A stretch of DNA of 64,000 bases, taken from positions 1 through 64,000 of the forward strand of contig PKWM01000012.1 in NCBI GenBank assembly GCA_003133245.1. Direction: 5' to 3'. The notes under the pieces were generated by a model. That model saw nothing but the letters and a program-made list of their open reading frames with translations. It did not search any database and was not told the DNA's origin. A program made the translations under genes and the position numbers. Shown piece by piece: positions 1 through 9,060 of the stretch; within the stretch, counting starts at the first letter, position 1; each line of letters begins with the position of its first letter. Source of the stretch: Rhodoferax sp. (GTDB lineage: Bacteria > Pseudomonadota > Gammaproteobacteria > Burkholderiales > Burkholderiaceae_C).

Positions 1-104
1 AGAACAGCAGCAACTCCTGCCCAGCGCGCTACAGGACTGATTGCCCCAAGGCCAAGTTGGGCACCATCGCCGTGGACGGCACCAAGATCAAGGCCAACGC
101 CATC
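1..104 (+). pseudogene. Transposase remnant (IS1182/IS5-like), 5' part outside window or lost
   Basis: Reading the frame that starts at base 3 gives a short stretch around 54-104 with the motif GTIAVDGTKIKANA, typical of the first catalytic Asp region of IS1182/IS5-type DDE transposases. The sequence after about 104 no longer resembles a transposase, so this is a fragment. It is not a copy of the IS at 40561-42350, whose equivalent motif reads FAIDGVKLPANA. Between 105 and 300 I see an open but unconvincing frame and no recognisable gene. Confidence 0.55.
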
Positions 105-300
105 GAACGGATCAAAGTTGATTTGATCCGCGCTTCCTTAGCATTGATTTTTGAGATTCGCATATTTTTCGACTTTTATGGTTGTAACCTACAGTCATGA
201 TCAAGTTCAATCAAATCGCCTTGGGCAATGCGCAAGACAGCGTTTTTCCCGTCGACATCAAAGCCAGTGGTTGCGGCCAAGCTGGGTTGTGGTGCGCGCA

Positions 301-1209
301 ATGAAAGCGCCCAAGCAAACGGCATGCAAAGGCGTGACCCTGTGTGCTGATGACTTCTGCGTCAACGCCAGTACCTCGCTTGGCATCGTCAAACTCGCGT
401 TTATGGAGCGTATCAGTGCGACTAGCGTCATGGTGTTGTCGCCGCGCTGGCGGCAGGATGTGGCGCGCTTGGCTGACCTGCGCGGGCGCATTGATGTTGG
501 CTTGCACCTGGACTGGACTAGTGACTTTGCGCTGGCGACCGGGCACGGGCTGAGCTTGGGCGCTGCCATACTTAAAGCTGCGCTGGGTGGCTTTGGCCGA
601 ACCGCGGCGACACGCTCCGTCATTGAACGCCAGTTGGATTTATTTGAGGCGTACTGGGGTGCGCCGCCTGACCACGTAGACGGTCACCAGCATGTGCAGC
701 AGTTTGGCGGCATCCGAGAGGCGCTGGTGCAGACGCTGACCAGCCGTTATGGGGGTCAGGGTAAACGAACACCTTATTTGCGGATTTCGCGTCCGAGTGC
801 TGGTAGCGCTGACCTGAAGAGCTGGGTAATTGCGGCGCTGGGAGCAGCGGCGTTAGAAAAACTAGCCGCCAACTGCGGCATCATCGCGGCCAAAACCTTG
901 ACTGGTGTTTATGACTTTTCGGGTGACCCGGCGCGTTACGCCGCTTTGATGGCGCACTGGCTAAATACTACACCGGACGCTGGCATCATTATGTGCCACC
1001 CGGCGCAGGCCGCTGAACCTGGTGATGCTATTGGCATTGCGCGCAACCGGGAATTCAACTACCTCAGTGGCACTGAGTTTCCAGCAGCCCTGGTGCGCGC
1101 CCAGGTGCAGCTGGTGCGGGGCCCAACCAGGGTGATCGCAAGCGGCCCGAGTCATCCCGGACCTGATCTGCCTCCAGTGCCTGTGCGAAGGCGCTGGATG
1201 CCCGATTAA
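301..1209 (+). CDS. ChbG/HpnK (YdjC)-family carbohydrate deacetylase, NaxD-like
   Basis: A 302-residue protein of the YdjC family of metal-dependent deacetylases, which remove N-acetyl groups from sugars or lipid-linked sugars. Visible family motifs are the N-terminal CADDF, the GLHLDW segment and VDGHQHV, which together supply the Asp and two His metal ligands. The frame is open from 151, but residues before the Met at 301 do not look like the family, whose members begin just ahead of the ADDF motif. It is followed 9 bp later by an ArnT-like glycosyltransferase and faces a GT2/GtrA pair. Francisella NaxD and its Bordetella counterpart deacetylate undecaprenyl-phosphate hexosamine before transfer to lipid A, and that role is inferred here from context. 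Chitooligosaccharide or hopanoid deacetylation remain alternatives. Confidence 0.8.
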   Translation: MKAPKQTACKGVTLCADDFCVNASTSLGIVKLAFMERISATSVMVLSPRWRQDVARLADLRGRIDVGLHLDWTSDFALATGHGLSLGAAILKAALGGFGRTAATRSVIERQLDLFEAYWGAPPDHVDGHQHVQQFGGIREALVQTLTSRYGGQGKRTPYLRISRPSAGSADLKSWVIAALGAAALEKLAANCGIIAAKTLTGVYDFSGDPARYAALMAHWLNTTPDAGIIMCHPAQAAEPGDAIGIARNREFNYLSGTEFPAALVRAQVQLVRGPTRVIASGPSHPGPDLPPVPVRRRWMPD

Positions 1210-1218
1210 AATCCGCCA

Positions 1219-2820
1219 GTGGCTACTCCCCTGACTGAACAACAAAAATCCTGGCTGACACTGGCTGCTCTGTGGCTCTTGCTGCTGTTGCTGGCATCGC
1301 TGCGACCACTGGCAGTGCCCGACGAAGGGCGTTACGGAGAAGTGGGCCGCTGGATGCTGCAAAGCGGTGATTGGCTTACACCGCGCCTGAACGGCATCCC
1401 ATTCTTTCACAAGCCACCTTTCCTCTACTGGTTGGAGGCGATCTCACTGGCCACCTTTGGCGTTAATGAAATGGCGCTGCGCTTGGTACCTGCGCTACAC
1501 GCCGGCCTGATGCTCGGCACCTTGTACTTGGCGGCGCGCGCTATCAGCACCGAATTGATCGCCCGGCGTTCTGCCCTGATGCTGGGCACCAGTTTAGCCT
1601 TTCTGGTGGGCGGACAGTATGTGAACCACGACATGCTGGTGGCGACCTGGATTGGTGTGGCAATCTGGTGTTTTGCCTTTGCTTTCATGGCGGGTGCCAA
1701 ACCTGACGCCACGCTGGCACGGCTGGGTTTTGTGGCTTGTGCATTGGGTATGCTGAGCAAAGGCCTGATTGGCATCGCGTTGCCAGGCTTGGTTATTTTG
1801 ATCTGGTTGCTGTGGACGCGGCAGTTCAAAAAAATCCTGTATCTGCCTTGGCTCAGTGGTCTGGCGTTGTTTGCGCTGATCGCCTTGCCATGGTTTGTGA
1901 TTGCCCAGCAAAAATACCCGGGTTTGTTTGACTACATGTTCGTCAATCAACAGTTCAACCGTTACACCGCTGTCACTTACAACAATCCGCAGCCCTGGTG
2001 GTTTTACCTGCTGTCGGTGTTGTTACTCTTGTTCCCCTGGGCGATCTTCGCCCTGAACCAGGTGCGCCACCAGGCCATCGGCGCAGTTGTCGAAATCTCA
2101 TTGGTGTCAAAGCAGTGGCGGAGCCTGTGCTGGATTTGGGCCGTGGCCATCATAGTTTTCTTCTCGATACCGCACTCCAAGCTGATTGGTTATGTGTTGC
2201 CGGTGATGCCACCGTTGGCGCTGCTGTCGGCACTCGGTTGGCAGCGCGCCATGGCAAACCGGGCAAACGCTGGCAAGATTTTTGCTGGTGTGTGCCTGCT
2301 CAATATTGGTATCGCCTTGGCCTTGATGCTCAAGGTGGGGGATGTCACCCGCAGCGGGCGCTCGCAGGACATTGCCCAGGTGTTGGCCTGTGCAGCGCAG
2401 CCAACGGACACCGTCTATGTGTCCGATGCCTATCCCTACGACCTGCCTTTTTATGCGCAAACGCGCAAGCCCATGGTGGTGCTGCAAAACTGGCCTACTT
2501 TGCGTCGAGAGGCCGGCGACGGCTGGCAGCGCGAGTTGTTTGAGGGCGCTGATTTTGACGTGCAGGCAGCCCGGGTGCTGCAGCCACCCGAGGCGCTGGC
2601 CGCTGCTGGGGCAATGCCGGGCAACTGGTTTGTCGCACGCACGGCAAACAAGCCAGTCGAGAGTCAACCGGGTTGGAAACTGTTTTATCAAGGTGCGGGT
2701 TGGGCGCTTTACCGGTCGATGCAGAACGGCACGCCGAGCGCTTTCTCGCTAGCGTCTGAAAGCCCAAAACCGGCTCAGCCAATAGGTTTGCCCGGCTGCC
2801 ACCAACAGGGCCACAAATAG
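1219..2820 (+). CDS. ArnT-like glycosyltransferase (GT39/GT83 family)
   Basis: A 533-residue polytopic membrane protein with about a dozen hydrophobic segments. Near the N-terminus it carries DEGRYGEVGRWM and FFHKPPFLYW, the periplasmic loop signature of ArnT/PMT enzymes, where the Asp is the catalytic base. The IPHSKLIGYVLPVMPP segment is also characteristic. ArnT enzymes transfer an amino sugar from undecaprenyl phosphate to lipid A phosphates at the periplasmic face of the inner membrane. Translation starts at GTG 1219, close behind the deacetylase gene, suggesting co-transcription. Its last 72 bp overlap the convergent gtrA-like gene. The sugar specificity cannot be read from sequence, but the paired deacetylase suggests a hexosamine rather than Ara4N. 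Confidence 0.85.
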   Translation: MATPLTEQQKSWLTLAALWLLLLLLASLRPLAVPDEGRYGEVGRWMLQSGDWLTPRLNGIPFFHKPPFLYWLEAISLATFGVNEMALRLVPALHAGLMLGTLYLAARAISTELIARRSALMLGTSLAFLVGGQYVNHDMLVATWIGVAIWCFAFAFMAGAKPDATLARLGFVACALGMLSKGLIGIALPGLVILIWLLWTRQFKKILYLPWLSGLALFALIALPWFVIAQQKYPGLFDYMFVNQQFNRYTAVTYNNPQPWWFYLLSVLLLLFPWAIFALNQVRHQAIGAVVEISLVSKQWRSLCWIWAVAIIVFFSIPHSKLIGYVLPVMPPLALLSALGWQRAMANRANAGKIFAGVCLLNIGIALALMLKVGDVTRSGRSQDIAQVLACAAQPTDTVYVSDAYPYDLPFYAQTRKPMVVLQNWPTLRREAGDGWQRELFEGADFDVQAARVLQPPEALAAAGAMPGNWFVARTANKPVESQPGWKLFYQGAGWALYRSMQNGTPSAFSLASESPKPAQPIGLPGCHQQGHK

Positions 2821-3117
2821 AGCCAACAGGCTCGGCCAAGCCAGCGCCCTCAGCAGCAGCACAAATGCAATTTCATTGCTGGCAAACCCAGCCAGTGCTG
2901 TCACCGCAAAACGACGCAAGCTGCTTGCCACACTGGTGCTGGCATCTTTGAAGCTCAGCAGTCGGTGCCCGGCAAAGCTGACGAAGAAGGCAATACAAAA
3001 GCCCAGCGCATTGGCCAGTTCGGGCCACATCAGATGCTGCACCAGCGCAAACACCGCCATGTGGGTGAACGCGGCGCAACCGCCAACCACTAAAAACCAA
3101 AAGCCAGAAGTTCTCAA
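2749..3117 (-). CDS. GtrA-like small membrane protein (putative polyprenyl-phosphate-sugar flippase)
   Basis: A 122-residue protein with four predicted membrane helices and the GtrA-family pattern: FLVVGGCAAFTH at the start, a SFAGHRLLSF loop and a closing YWLSRFWAF. GtrA proteins are thought to flip undecaprenyl-phosphate-linked sugars across the inner membrane, in partnership with a GtrB-type glycosyltransferase. Its ATG overlaps the stop of the upstream GT2 gene by 4 bp (ATGA), implying translational coupling. Its 3' end runs 72 bp into the convergent ArnT-like gene. Confidence 0.75.
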   Translation of the reverse strand: MRTSGFWFLVVGGCAAFTHMAVFALVQHLMWPELANALGFCIAFFVSFAGHRLLSFKDASTSVASSLRRFAVTALAGFASNEIAFVLLLRALAWPSLLALFVALLVAAGQTYWLSRFWAFRR

Positions 3118-4133
3118 AGCAGCGACTTTTGCTTGAGTATCAAGGGTGGGTTCCCGGCATTGGGCGCATAGTCGCAGGCTGCCAACCCCTGGCCTGTACG
3201 TTGGCTGATGAGGTAGGGTGGGCGCTGTTTGACTTCCTCATAAATACGCCCCACGTATTCAGCTAGCACGCCAATCGATAGCAACTGAATGCCACTGAAA
3301 AACATCATGCCGACAACTATAGTGGCATAGCCTGGGACGGCAATACCGGTGAAAAAATACTCGCCTACGACCCAGGCACCATAGCCCAAAGCCAGCGCCG
3401 AAAGCGCCAATCCGGTTACCGTCAAAGCGCGTAGGGGTGCAATGGAAAAAGCCAGGATCCCGGTCAGTGCCAACGAGATCGAGCCGCGCAGGCCAAAATT
3501 GGTTTTGCCGTCAGCGCGCGGCAGCGGCTGGTAGTCGATAGCCGTGCTGTTAAAGCCTACCCATGCGTACAAACCTTTCATGAAGCGGTTGCGCTCGTGC
3601 AGGCTTTTCAGGGCGTCGACCACCTTGCGATCCATCAAGCGGAAGTCGCCAGCGTTGGCGGGGATTTTGACGCGGTTGCCAAAGTTCACCAGCTTGTAGA
3701 AAAGCCCGGTCAGGCTCACTTGCAGGCCCGATTGGTCGTCGCGGCTTTTGCGTACCGCATAGACCACATCCGCGCCCTGCTGCCATTTTTTCAGCATCTC
3801 AGGCAGCAGCGCTACCGGGTGCTGGCCATCGCCGTCCATCAGAATCACCACGTCGCCCTGGGCCGCATCAATGCCCGCTGTCAGTGCCGGCTCTTTGCCA
3901 AAGTTGCGAGAGAGTTTGAGATAGACCAGTTCGCTCCGGTCTGCGCACAAAGCCTGCATGACCGCAGTTGTGTCGTCGCGGCTACCGTCATCGACCACGA
4001 TCAACTCGACCTGTTGGCTCAAAGAAGAAAGTGTTGCCAAAACCTGGGGCAGTACAACATCCAGATTGCGCGCTTCGTTGAAGGCTGGAATTACGCAGGA
4101 AATGGACGGAATCTGGTTAGAACGGAGCATCAT
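3114..4133 (-). CDS. GT2 family glycosyltransferase (ArnC/GtrB/FlmF2-like)
   Basis: A 339-residue protein with an N-terminal GT-A domain (VIPAFNEARNLD, VVDDGSRDDT, MDGDGQHP) and two C-terminal membrane helices, the layout of ArnC, GtrB and dolichol-phosphate mannose synthase relatives. These load a sugar on undecaprenyl phosphate at the cytoplasmic face. The frame is open to 4256, but the extra residues are not family-like and the tandem ATGs at 4133 and 4130 sit just before the conserved domain, so the start is placed there. It is translationally coupled to the GtrA-like gene. It probably builds the lipid-linked sugar used by the ArnT-like enzyme on the other strand. Confidence 0.85.
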   Translation of the reverse strand: MMLRSNQIPSISCVIPAFNEARNLDVVLPQVLATLSSLSQQVELIVVDDGSRDDTTAVMQALCADRSELVYLKLSRNFGKEPALTAGIDAAQGDVVILMDGDGQHPVALLPEMLKKWQQGADVVYAVRKSRDDQSGLQVSLTGLFYKLVNFGNRVKIPANAGDFRLMDRKVVDALKSLHERNRFMKGLYAWVGFNSTAIDYQPLPRADGKTNFGLRGSISLALTGILAFSIAPLRALTVTGLALSALALGYGAWVVGEYFFTGIAVPGYATIVVGMMFFSGIQLLSIGVLAEYVGRIYEEVKQRPPYLISQRTGQGLAACDYAPNAGNPPLILKQKSLL

Positions 4134-4232
4134 GCCTACATCATGCCAAAAGAAAGCCCAGATGGCCAGAATTAACGGGGTTTTTAAGAAGCCCACCACT
4201 GAATTCAGGTGCAAGCGGGGTCTGCCACTTCG

Positions 4233-4290
4233 GTCATTGTGGCCGTAGCGCGGCAATCATGGTCCCTGGATTGCTGCGCTACGCAATGAC
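4233..4290. repeat. REP-like palindromic dispersed repeat (GTCATTGCG...GCAATCC family)
   Basis: Each arm reads GTCATTG, then a GTAGCGC core, then GCAATC, in opposite orientation, so the unit can fold into an imperfect hairpin. It lies in the intergenic space between the divergent GT2 and argS genes. Related copies are at 7560-7624 and 39096-39124. Confidence 0.6.
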
Positions 4291-4346
4291 GAATTTATAG
4301 ATGCATCCTCGACGCTCTGTTAGTTTATCCCTCGTAAAATCCGGGC

Positions 4347-6044
4347 ATGCTCTCTGTAAAAACTCAATTGCTCGATGTACTTGCGCACGCCCTGGACAAG
4401 TTGTCGGCGGGTGCCGGTGCCAAAGCGGCATTTGAGTCGCCCAAGGTCGCTGCGCATGGCGACTTGGCTATCACGGCAGCCATGCAGTTGGCCAAGATGC
4501 TCAAGCTAAACCCGCGTGAAGTGGCACAGAATCTGCGCACCGGGTTGCTGGCAGCGCCAGCTTTTCAGCGTTGGGTTGATAGCGTTGACATTGCTGGCCC
4601 CGGTTTCATCAATATCAAGCTCAAACCCGAGGCCAAACAGCAAATTGTGCGAACGGTGTTGGAACAGGCGGCGCAATTTGGAAGTCAACCAATGACCGGA
4701 CGACGCCTGCTGGTGGAATTTGTCTCGGCCAACCCTACCGGTCCCTTGCACGTTGGGCACGGTCGCCAAGCCGCACTGGGCGATGCCATCTGCAACCTGT
4801 ATGCAACGCAGGGCTGGCAGGTTTATCGCGAGTTTTATTACAACGACGCCGGCGTGCAAATTGGCACCCTCGCCAGCAGCGTGCAATTGCGCGCGCGGGG
4901 CTTCAAGCCAGGTGACCCGCAGTGGCCCAGTGGTGAGAATGCAGCGGCTTACAACGGTGACTACATCGCCGATATTGCAGCGGATTTTCTGGCCAGAAAA
5001 TCCGTTCGCTCGGATGATCGCGAGTTCACTGCTTCGGGTGATGTGGAAGCACTGGACGACATTCGCCTGTTCGCTGTGGCTTATCTGCGTCACGAGCAGG
5101 ACCTGGACCTCAAGGCCTTTGCCGTCCACTTTGATAACTACTATCTGGAAAGTAGTTTGTATCTCAGTGGTAAGGTTGATGCGGTGGTGAAAAAATTGAT
5201 TGAGGCGGGCAAGACCTACGAACAGGATGGTGCGCTTTGGCTTAAAACTACAGATTATGGCGACGACAAAGATCGCGTCATGCGCAAGGGCGACGGCACG
5301 TACACCTACTTCGTGCCGGATGTGGCTTATCACATCACCAAATGGGAGCGCGGTTTTGAGAAGGTGGTGAATATTCAGGGCACCGATCACCATGGCACCA
5401 TTGCCCGCGTGCGCGCCGGTTTACAGGCGGCTGGCGTCGGCATTCCGCTGGGCTTTCCCGACTACGTGCTGCACACCATGGTGCGTGTGGTGCGCGGCGG
5501 CGAAGAGGTGAAAATTTCCAAGCGCGCGGGCAGCTACGTGACGCTGCGCGACTTGATCGAGTGGACCAGCAAAGACGCAGTGCGTTTCTTCTTGCTCAGC
5601 CGCAAGCCTGATACTGAATATACGTTTGATGTCGATCTGGCGGTTGCCAAGAACAACGATAACCCGGTTTATTACGTGCAGTACGCGCATGCGAGGATCT
5701 GTTCCGTGTTGGAGGCCTGGCGTGAAAAAGACGCTGGCGATGTGACCAGTTTGACCCAGGTTGATCTAACGCCCCTGCAAAGCCCGCAAGCGCTGACCCT
5801 GATGTTATTGCTGGCAAAATATCCCGAGATGCTCACAGCAGCAGCAACAGATTTTGCCCCGCATGACGTCACGTTTTATTTGCGTGAGCTCGCGGCCAGC
5901 TATCACAGTTATTACGATGCTGAGCGTATTTTGGTGGAAGACGAAGTTGTCAAGCAAGCTCGCCTGGCACTGGTTGCCGCCGTGGCGCAGGTGTTGCAAA
6001 ATGGCTTGGCCGTGCTGGGTGTGAGTGCCCCGCAAAAAATGTAA
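4347..6044 (+). CDS. argS: Arginyl-tRNA synthetase
   Basis: A 565-residue class I aminoacyl-tRNA synthetase that charges tRNA-Arg. The HIGH-type motif appears in GPLHVGHGR (about residues 132-140), after the characteristic [16 protein letters not shown] context. A KISKRAG motif stands for KMSKS, and the C-terminal anticodon-binding DALR domain is present to the end. Length is normal for the family. It is transcribed divergently from the GT2 gene, with a REP-like repeat in between. A GGGACAGA repeat and then a SPOR gene follow. Confidence 0.97.
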   Translation: MLSVKTQLLDVLAHALDKLSAGAGAKAAFESPKVAAHGDLAITAAMQLAKMLKLNPREVAQNLRTGLLAAPAFQRWVDSVDIAGPGFINIKLKPEAKQQIVRTVLEQAAQFGSQPMTGRRLLVEFVSANPTGPLHVGHGRQAALGDAICNLYATQGWQVYREFYYNDAGVQIGTLASSVQLRARGFKPGDPQWPSGENAAAYNGDYIADIAADFLARKSVRSDDREFTASGDVEALDDIRLFAVAYLRHEQDLDLKAFAVHFDNYYLESSLYLSGKVDAVVKKLIEAGKTYEQDGALWLKTTDYGDDKDRVMRKGDGTYTYFVPDVAYHITKWERGFEKVVNIQGTDHHGTIARVRAGLQAAGVGIPLGFPDYVLHTMVRVVRGGEEVKISKRAGSYVTLRDLIEWTSKDAVRFFLLSRKPDTEYTFDVDLAVAKNNDNPVYYVQYAHARICSVLEAWREKDAGDVTSLTQVDLTPLQSPQALTLMLLLAKYPEMLTAAATDFAPHDVTFYLRELAASYHSYYDAERILVEDEVVKQARLALVAAVAQVLQNGLAVLGVSAPQKM

Positions 6045-6052
6045 GAAATAAC

Positions 6053-6090
6053 TTGCGGGACAGACCTTTAGCTCTGTCCCCAACTGATTA
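6053..6090. repeat. Dispersed GGGACAGA/TCTGTCCC inverted repeat, short copy
   Basis: The arms GCGGGACAGA and GCTCTGTCCCC face each other over a few bases. The same repeat occurs in longer form at 6745-6863 and 19259-19354, and inverted at 49157-49213. This copy fills the gap between argS and the SPOR gene and ends close upstream of the next start codon. Confidence 0.6.
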
Positions 6091-6102
6091 GAAAGGTAGC
6101 GC

Positions 6103-6738
6103 ATGAAACAGCAACGCGGCGGAACCGTTTTGGGCTTTGTCATTGGAATCGTAGTCGGACTCGGGGCAGCCTTGGCAGTGGCAGTTTATGTCACCAAGGT
6201 TCCCATTCCATTCCTCGATAAAGGGCAAAGCCGTAACGCCGATCAGGACGTGGCGGAGTCCAGGAAGAACAAGGATTGGGACCCGAATGCGCCCTTGTAT
6301 GGTAAAAACCCGGCCAAGCCGGTCCAGCCAGCGTCGGCATCCGACACTGCATCTGCTGCGTCTGCGTTGCTGCCAAAAACCGAGGTTAAACCGGCCGAAG
6401 TAACCGACAAATTGAAAATAAAACCTGACCCTCGTCCCGCTTTGCCAGCTGATCCTCTGGGTGACCTGGTCAAAGCACGTAGCGCTAACGCGGCAGTTGA
6501 TCCGTTTCTTTATTTCGTGCAAGTCGGCGCCTTTCGATCGCCCGATGATGCTGAAAGTCAACGCGCCAAGTTGTCCCTCAGTGGTGTCGAGGCCAAAGTG
6601 ACTGAGCGTGAGCAAACCGGCCGAACGGTGTTTCGAGTGCGCGTGGGGCCCTTTGACAAAAAAGAAGAAGCTGACAAGGCCAAGGAAAAACTCGATGCCG
6701 TCGGTCTGGAAACCGCCTTGGTTCGAGTGCAACGTTAA
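6103..6738 (+). CDS. SPOR-domain protein, FtsN-like
   Basis: A 211-residue protein with a short cytoplasmic N-terminus, one membrane helix at about residues 8-28, a Pro/Ala-rich linker, and a C-terminal SPOR domain from about residue 137 (YFVQVGAF to the end). SPOR domains bind denuded septal peptidoglycan, and this architecture matches FtsN-type cell-division proteins that act in the periplasm. Location directly after argS is typical of FtsN-like genes in beta- and gammaproteobacteria. It is flanked on both sides by copies of the GGGACAGA repeat. Confidence 0.85.
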   Translation: MKQQRGGTVLGFVIGIVVGLGAALAVAVYVTKVPIPFLDKGQSRNADQDVAESRKNKDWDPNAPLYGKNPAKPVQPASASDTASAASALLPKTEVKPAEVTDKLKIKPDPRPALPADPLGDLVKARSANAAVDPFLYFVQVGAFRSPDDAESQRAKLSLSGVEAKVTEREQTGRTVFRVRVGPFDKKEEADKAKEKLDAVGLETALVRVQR

Positions 6739-6744
6739 AGAGAC

Positions 6745-6863
6745 CTTGTGGGACAGACCGTAGTACGCGAAGCGACAAGCCCTGTCCCCAACTTGAAACG
6801 GGATGTTGGATGTTCGACCTTGTGGCTTCGCGAGGCAAGTCAGCTCTGTTCCCAGTTAATCAG
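6745..6863. repeat. Dispersed GGGACAGA/TCTGTCCC repeat, long copy
   Basis: It starts with CTTGTGGGACAGACC, has a GTACGCGAAGCGAC core and ends in CAGCTCTGTTCCCAGTTAAT. Its first 55 bases or so are nearly identical to the copy at 19259-19354. It occupies the gap between the SPOR gene and dsbA. Confidence 0.65.
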
Positions 6864-6875
6864 GAGTATCAATAA

Positions 6876-7526
6876 ATGAAACGACGCGATTTTTCCCTCG
6901 CCTGCGGTGCTGCTCTGGCTGGCACTGCCTTGGTTCAGACGCCCGCCATGGCGCAGATCAAGCCACCGCAAGCTGGTACTGATTATGTGGTGCTGAAAAA
7001 TCCTGCACCCGTGGAGGCACCGACCGGCAAGGTTGAAGTTGTCGAATTCTTCTGGTACAGCTGTCCGCACTGCAATTCGTTTGAGCCGATGTTCGATGCC
7101 TGGAGCAGACGCGTGCCCAAAGACGTTGTGGTTCATCGGGTGCCAATTGCTTTCCGGGATGATTTTGCTCCGCAGCAGCGTCTGTTCTACGCGCTGGAGG
7201 CGATGGGCTTGTTGGATAAATTGCATAGCAAGGTGTACGCTGCCATTCACATTGAAAAACAAAATCTTTCGAAAACCGATGAAATTGCCGATTGGGTTGC
7301 CAAGCAGGGCGTGGACAAAACCAAATTCCTGGCGCAGTACAACTCATTCACGGTTGTCACCAAAGTGAGCCGTGCCACCCAGTTGCAGAACGCCTACCAA
7401 ATTGAAGGCGTTCCAACGCTCGGCGTGGCGGGACGTTTCTGGACTGATGGCGCCATGGCCGGAAGCATGGAACGGGCTTTGCAGGTGGTTGAGTTTCTGG
7501 TGATGCAAGTTCGCAGTGGCCACTGA
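6876..7526 (+). CDS. dsbA: Thiol:disulfide interchange protein DsbA
   Basis: A 216-residue periplasmic oxidoreductase that introduces disulfide bonds into exported proteins. The N-terminus MKRRDFSLACGAALAG has twin arginines and ends in an AMA-Q cleavage site, so export by Tat or Sec is possible. The thioredoxin fold holds a CPHC active site at residues 63-66, and the cis-Pro loop appears as EGVPTLGV near residue 174. Length fits DsbA of betaproteobacteria. It is flanked by dispersed repeats and followed by lptA on the same strand. Confidence 0.93.
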   Translation: MKRRDFSLACGAALAGTALVQTPAMAQIKPPQAGTDYVVLKNPAPVEAPTGKVEVVEFFWYSCPHCNSFEPMFDAWSRRVPKDVVVHRVPIAFRDDFAPQQRLFYALEAMGLLDKLHSKVYAAIHIEKQNLSKTDEIADWVAKQGVDKTKFLAQYNSFTVVTKVSRATQLQNAYQIEGVPTLGVAGRFWTDGAMAGSMERALQVVEFLVMQVRSGH

Positions 7527-7559
7527 GGGAGACAGAAATTGCCAGAATACCTTTTCATT

Positions 7560-7624
7560 GTCATGGCGAGGAGCGTAGCGATCTCGGCGGCAGCCATGCG
7601 GCTGAAGGCGACATGGCAATCCAT
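7560..7624. repeat. REP-like repeat (GTCATGGCGAGGAGCGTAGCG...GCAATCCA)
   Basis: This is a second member of the family at 4233-4290. It begins GTCATGGCGAGGAGCGTAGC and closes with CATGGCAATCCA, with an additional GCAGCCATGCGGCTG mini-hairpin in the middle. It sits immediately before the lptA start. Confidence 0.55.
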
Positions 7625-7645
7625 GCAGCCAAGATTCCGGTTGAT

Positions 7646-8266
7646 ATGAAATTACCCCTTTTCCCTCTGCTTTTGATTGTGCTCTTCGCCTTTTGCGGGG
7701 GGGTGGCACGTGCCGAAAAAGCCGACCGCAGCCTGCCCATGAATGTGACTGCCGACGCGCTGCGTTACGACGACCAGAATCAGACCAGTGCTTTCAGTGG
7801 TCACGTGGTTTTGACCAAAGGCAGCATACTGATTCGAGGCGAGAGAATCGACGTGCATCAGGACGCCGACGGTTACCAGCAGGGCCTGGTGACGGCCGAG
7901 CCCGGCAAACTGGCCTTTTTCCGACAGAAGCGCGAAGGTTTGGACGAGTTCATCGAAGGCGAGGGAGAGACTATCACTTACGACAGTCGAGCTGACACCG
8001 TCAAGTTTGCTGGACAGGCGCAGCTGCGACGTTACCGTGGTGCCACTTTGGGAGACGAGGTAAGCGGTGCTTTGATTGTTTACAACAGCCGTACTGATGT
8101 TTTCAGTGTCGATGGCTCGGTGACGCCGCTCGTTCAGGGCAAACCTGGCGCTCGGGTGCGAGCCATGCTGAGCCCCAAGCCGCAGGCTGCCGCATCGGCG
8201 GTGACAGCTCCGCTTGTGCTTCCCGCACTGCGCGCCACCGGCACGCTCGACGGGGAGAAAAAGTGA
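7646..8266 (+). CDS. lptA: LPS transport periplasmic protein LptA
   Basis: A 206-residue periplasmic protein that bridges LPS from LptC to LptD across the periplasm. It has a clear signal peptide (MKLPLFPLLLIVLFAF, cleaved near VARA-EK) and an OstA/LptA beta-jellyroll: MNVTADALRYDDQN, AFSGHVVLTKGS and an EGEGETITYDS segment. The frame is open from 7613, but the signal peptide fixes the start at 7646. lptB follows with a GTGA overlap. The usual upstream partners kdsC and lptC are absent here; dsbA and a repeat precede it instead. Confidence 0.92.
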   Translation: MKLPLFPLLLIVLFAFCGGVARAEKADRSLPMNVTADALRYDDQNQTSAFSGHVVLTKGSILIRGERIDVHQDADGYQQGLVTAEPGKLAFFRQKREGLDEFIEGEGETITYDSRADTVKFAGQAQLRRYRGATLGDEVSGALIVYNSRTDVFSVDGSVTPLVQGKPGARVRAMLSPKPQAAASAVTAPLVLPALRATGTLDGEKK

Positions 8267-9060
8267 CACAACAAGTCACACTGCGTGCGGCCCCATCACG
8301 CGTTGATGCCGACCACTGCGAGAGTCGGCTGGTAGTTACTCACTTGCAGAAGTTCTATGGCAGTCGCCAGGCCGTCAAAGATATTTCCCTGGTGGTGTGC
8401 AAGGGCGAAGTGGTTGGGTTGTTGGGCCCCAACGGGGCTGGCAAGACCACATGTTTTTATATGATCGTCGGCTTGGTGCGAGTCAGCGCCGGCGACATCA
8501 CGATTGACGATCAGTCGATTGAGCACTTGCCGATCCACCGCCGGGCCCGGTTGGGCCTGTCATATTTGCCGCAAGAAACTTCCATCTTTCGCAAGCTCAA
8601 CGTTGAGGACAACGTGCGGGCGGTGCTGGAGTTGCAGCGTGATGCTGCTGGCAAGCCTTTGGATCACGCCGAAATTGAGAAGCGTCTTACCGCTTTGCTA
8701 CAGGACCTGCGGGTCGAGCACTTGCGCCAGACGCCAGCGCTGGCTTTGTCCGGCGGTGAACGTCGGCGCGTTGAGATTGCGCGTGCGCTGGCGACGCAAC
8801 CGCGTTTCATTTTGCTCGATGAGCCGTTTGCCGGGATTGACCCGATTGCCGTGATTGAGATCCAGCGCATCATCAGTTTCTTGAAAAGTCGCGGCATTGG
8901 GGTCTTGATCACCGATCACAACGTGCGCGAGACGCTGGGTATTTGTGACCATGCTTACATCATCAGCGATGGCAGCGTGCTGGCCCAAGGTACTCCGGCC
9001 GAGATCGTCAATGACGCCAATGTGCGGCGCGTCTATCTCGGTGAACACTTCAAGATGTGA
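8263..9060 (+). CDS. lptB: LPS export ABC transporter ATP-binding protein LptB
   Basis: A 265-residue cytoplasmic ATPase that powers LPS extraction by LptFG. It shows Walker A GPNGAGKTT, Q-loop LPQETSIFRKL (the LptB hallmark), signature LSGGERRR, Walker B FILLDEPFAGIDP and the switch His in ITDHNVRET. It starts at GTG 8263, overlapping the lptA stop by four bases, and carries about 20 extra residues ahead of the ABC core. rpoN follows with a one-base overlap, the classic lptA-lptB-rpoN order. Confidence 0.97.
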   Translation: MTQQVTLRAAPSRVDADHCESRLVVTHLQKFYGSRQAVKDISLVVCKGEVVGLLGPNGAGKTTCFYMIVGLVRVSAGDITIDDQSIEHLPIHRRARLGLSYLPQETSIFRKLNVEDNVRAVLELQRDAAGKPLDHAEIEKRLTALLQDLRVEHLRQTPALALSGGERRRVEIARALATQPRFILLDEPFAGIDPIAVIEIQRIISFLKSRGIGVLITDHNVRETLGICDHAYIISDGSVLAQGTPAEIVNDANVRRVYLGEHFKM

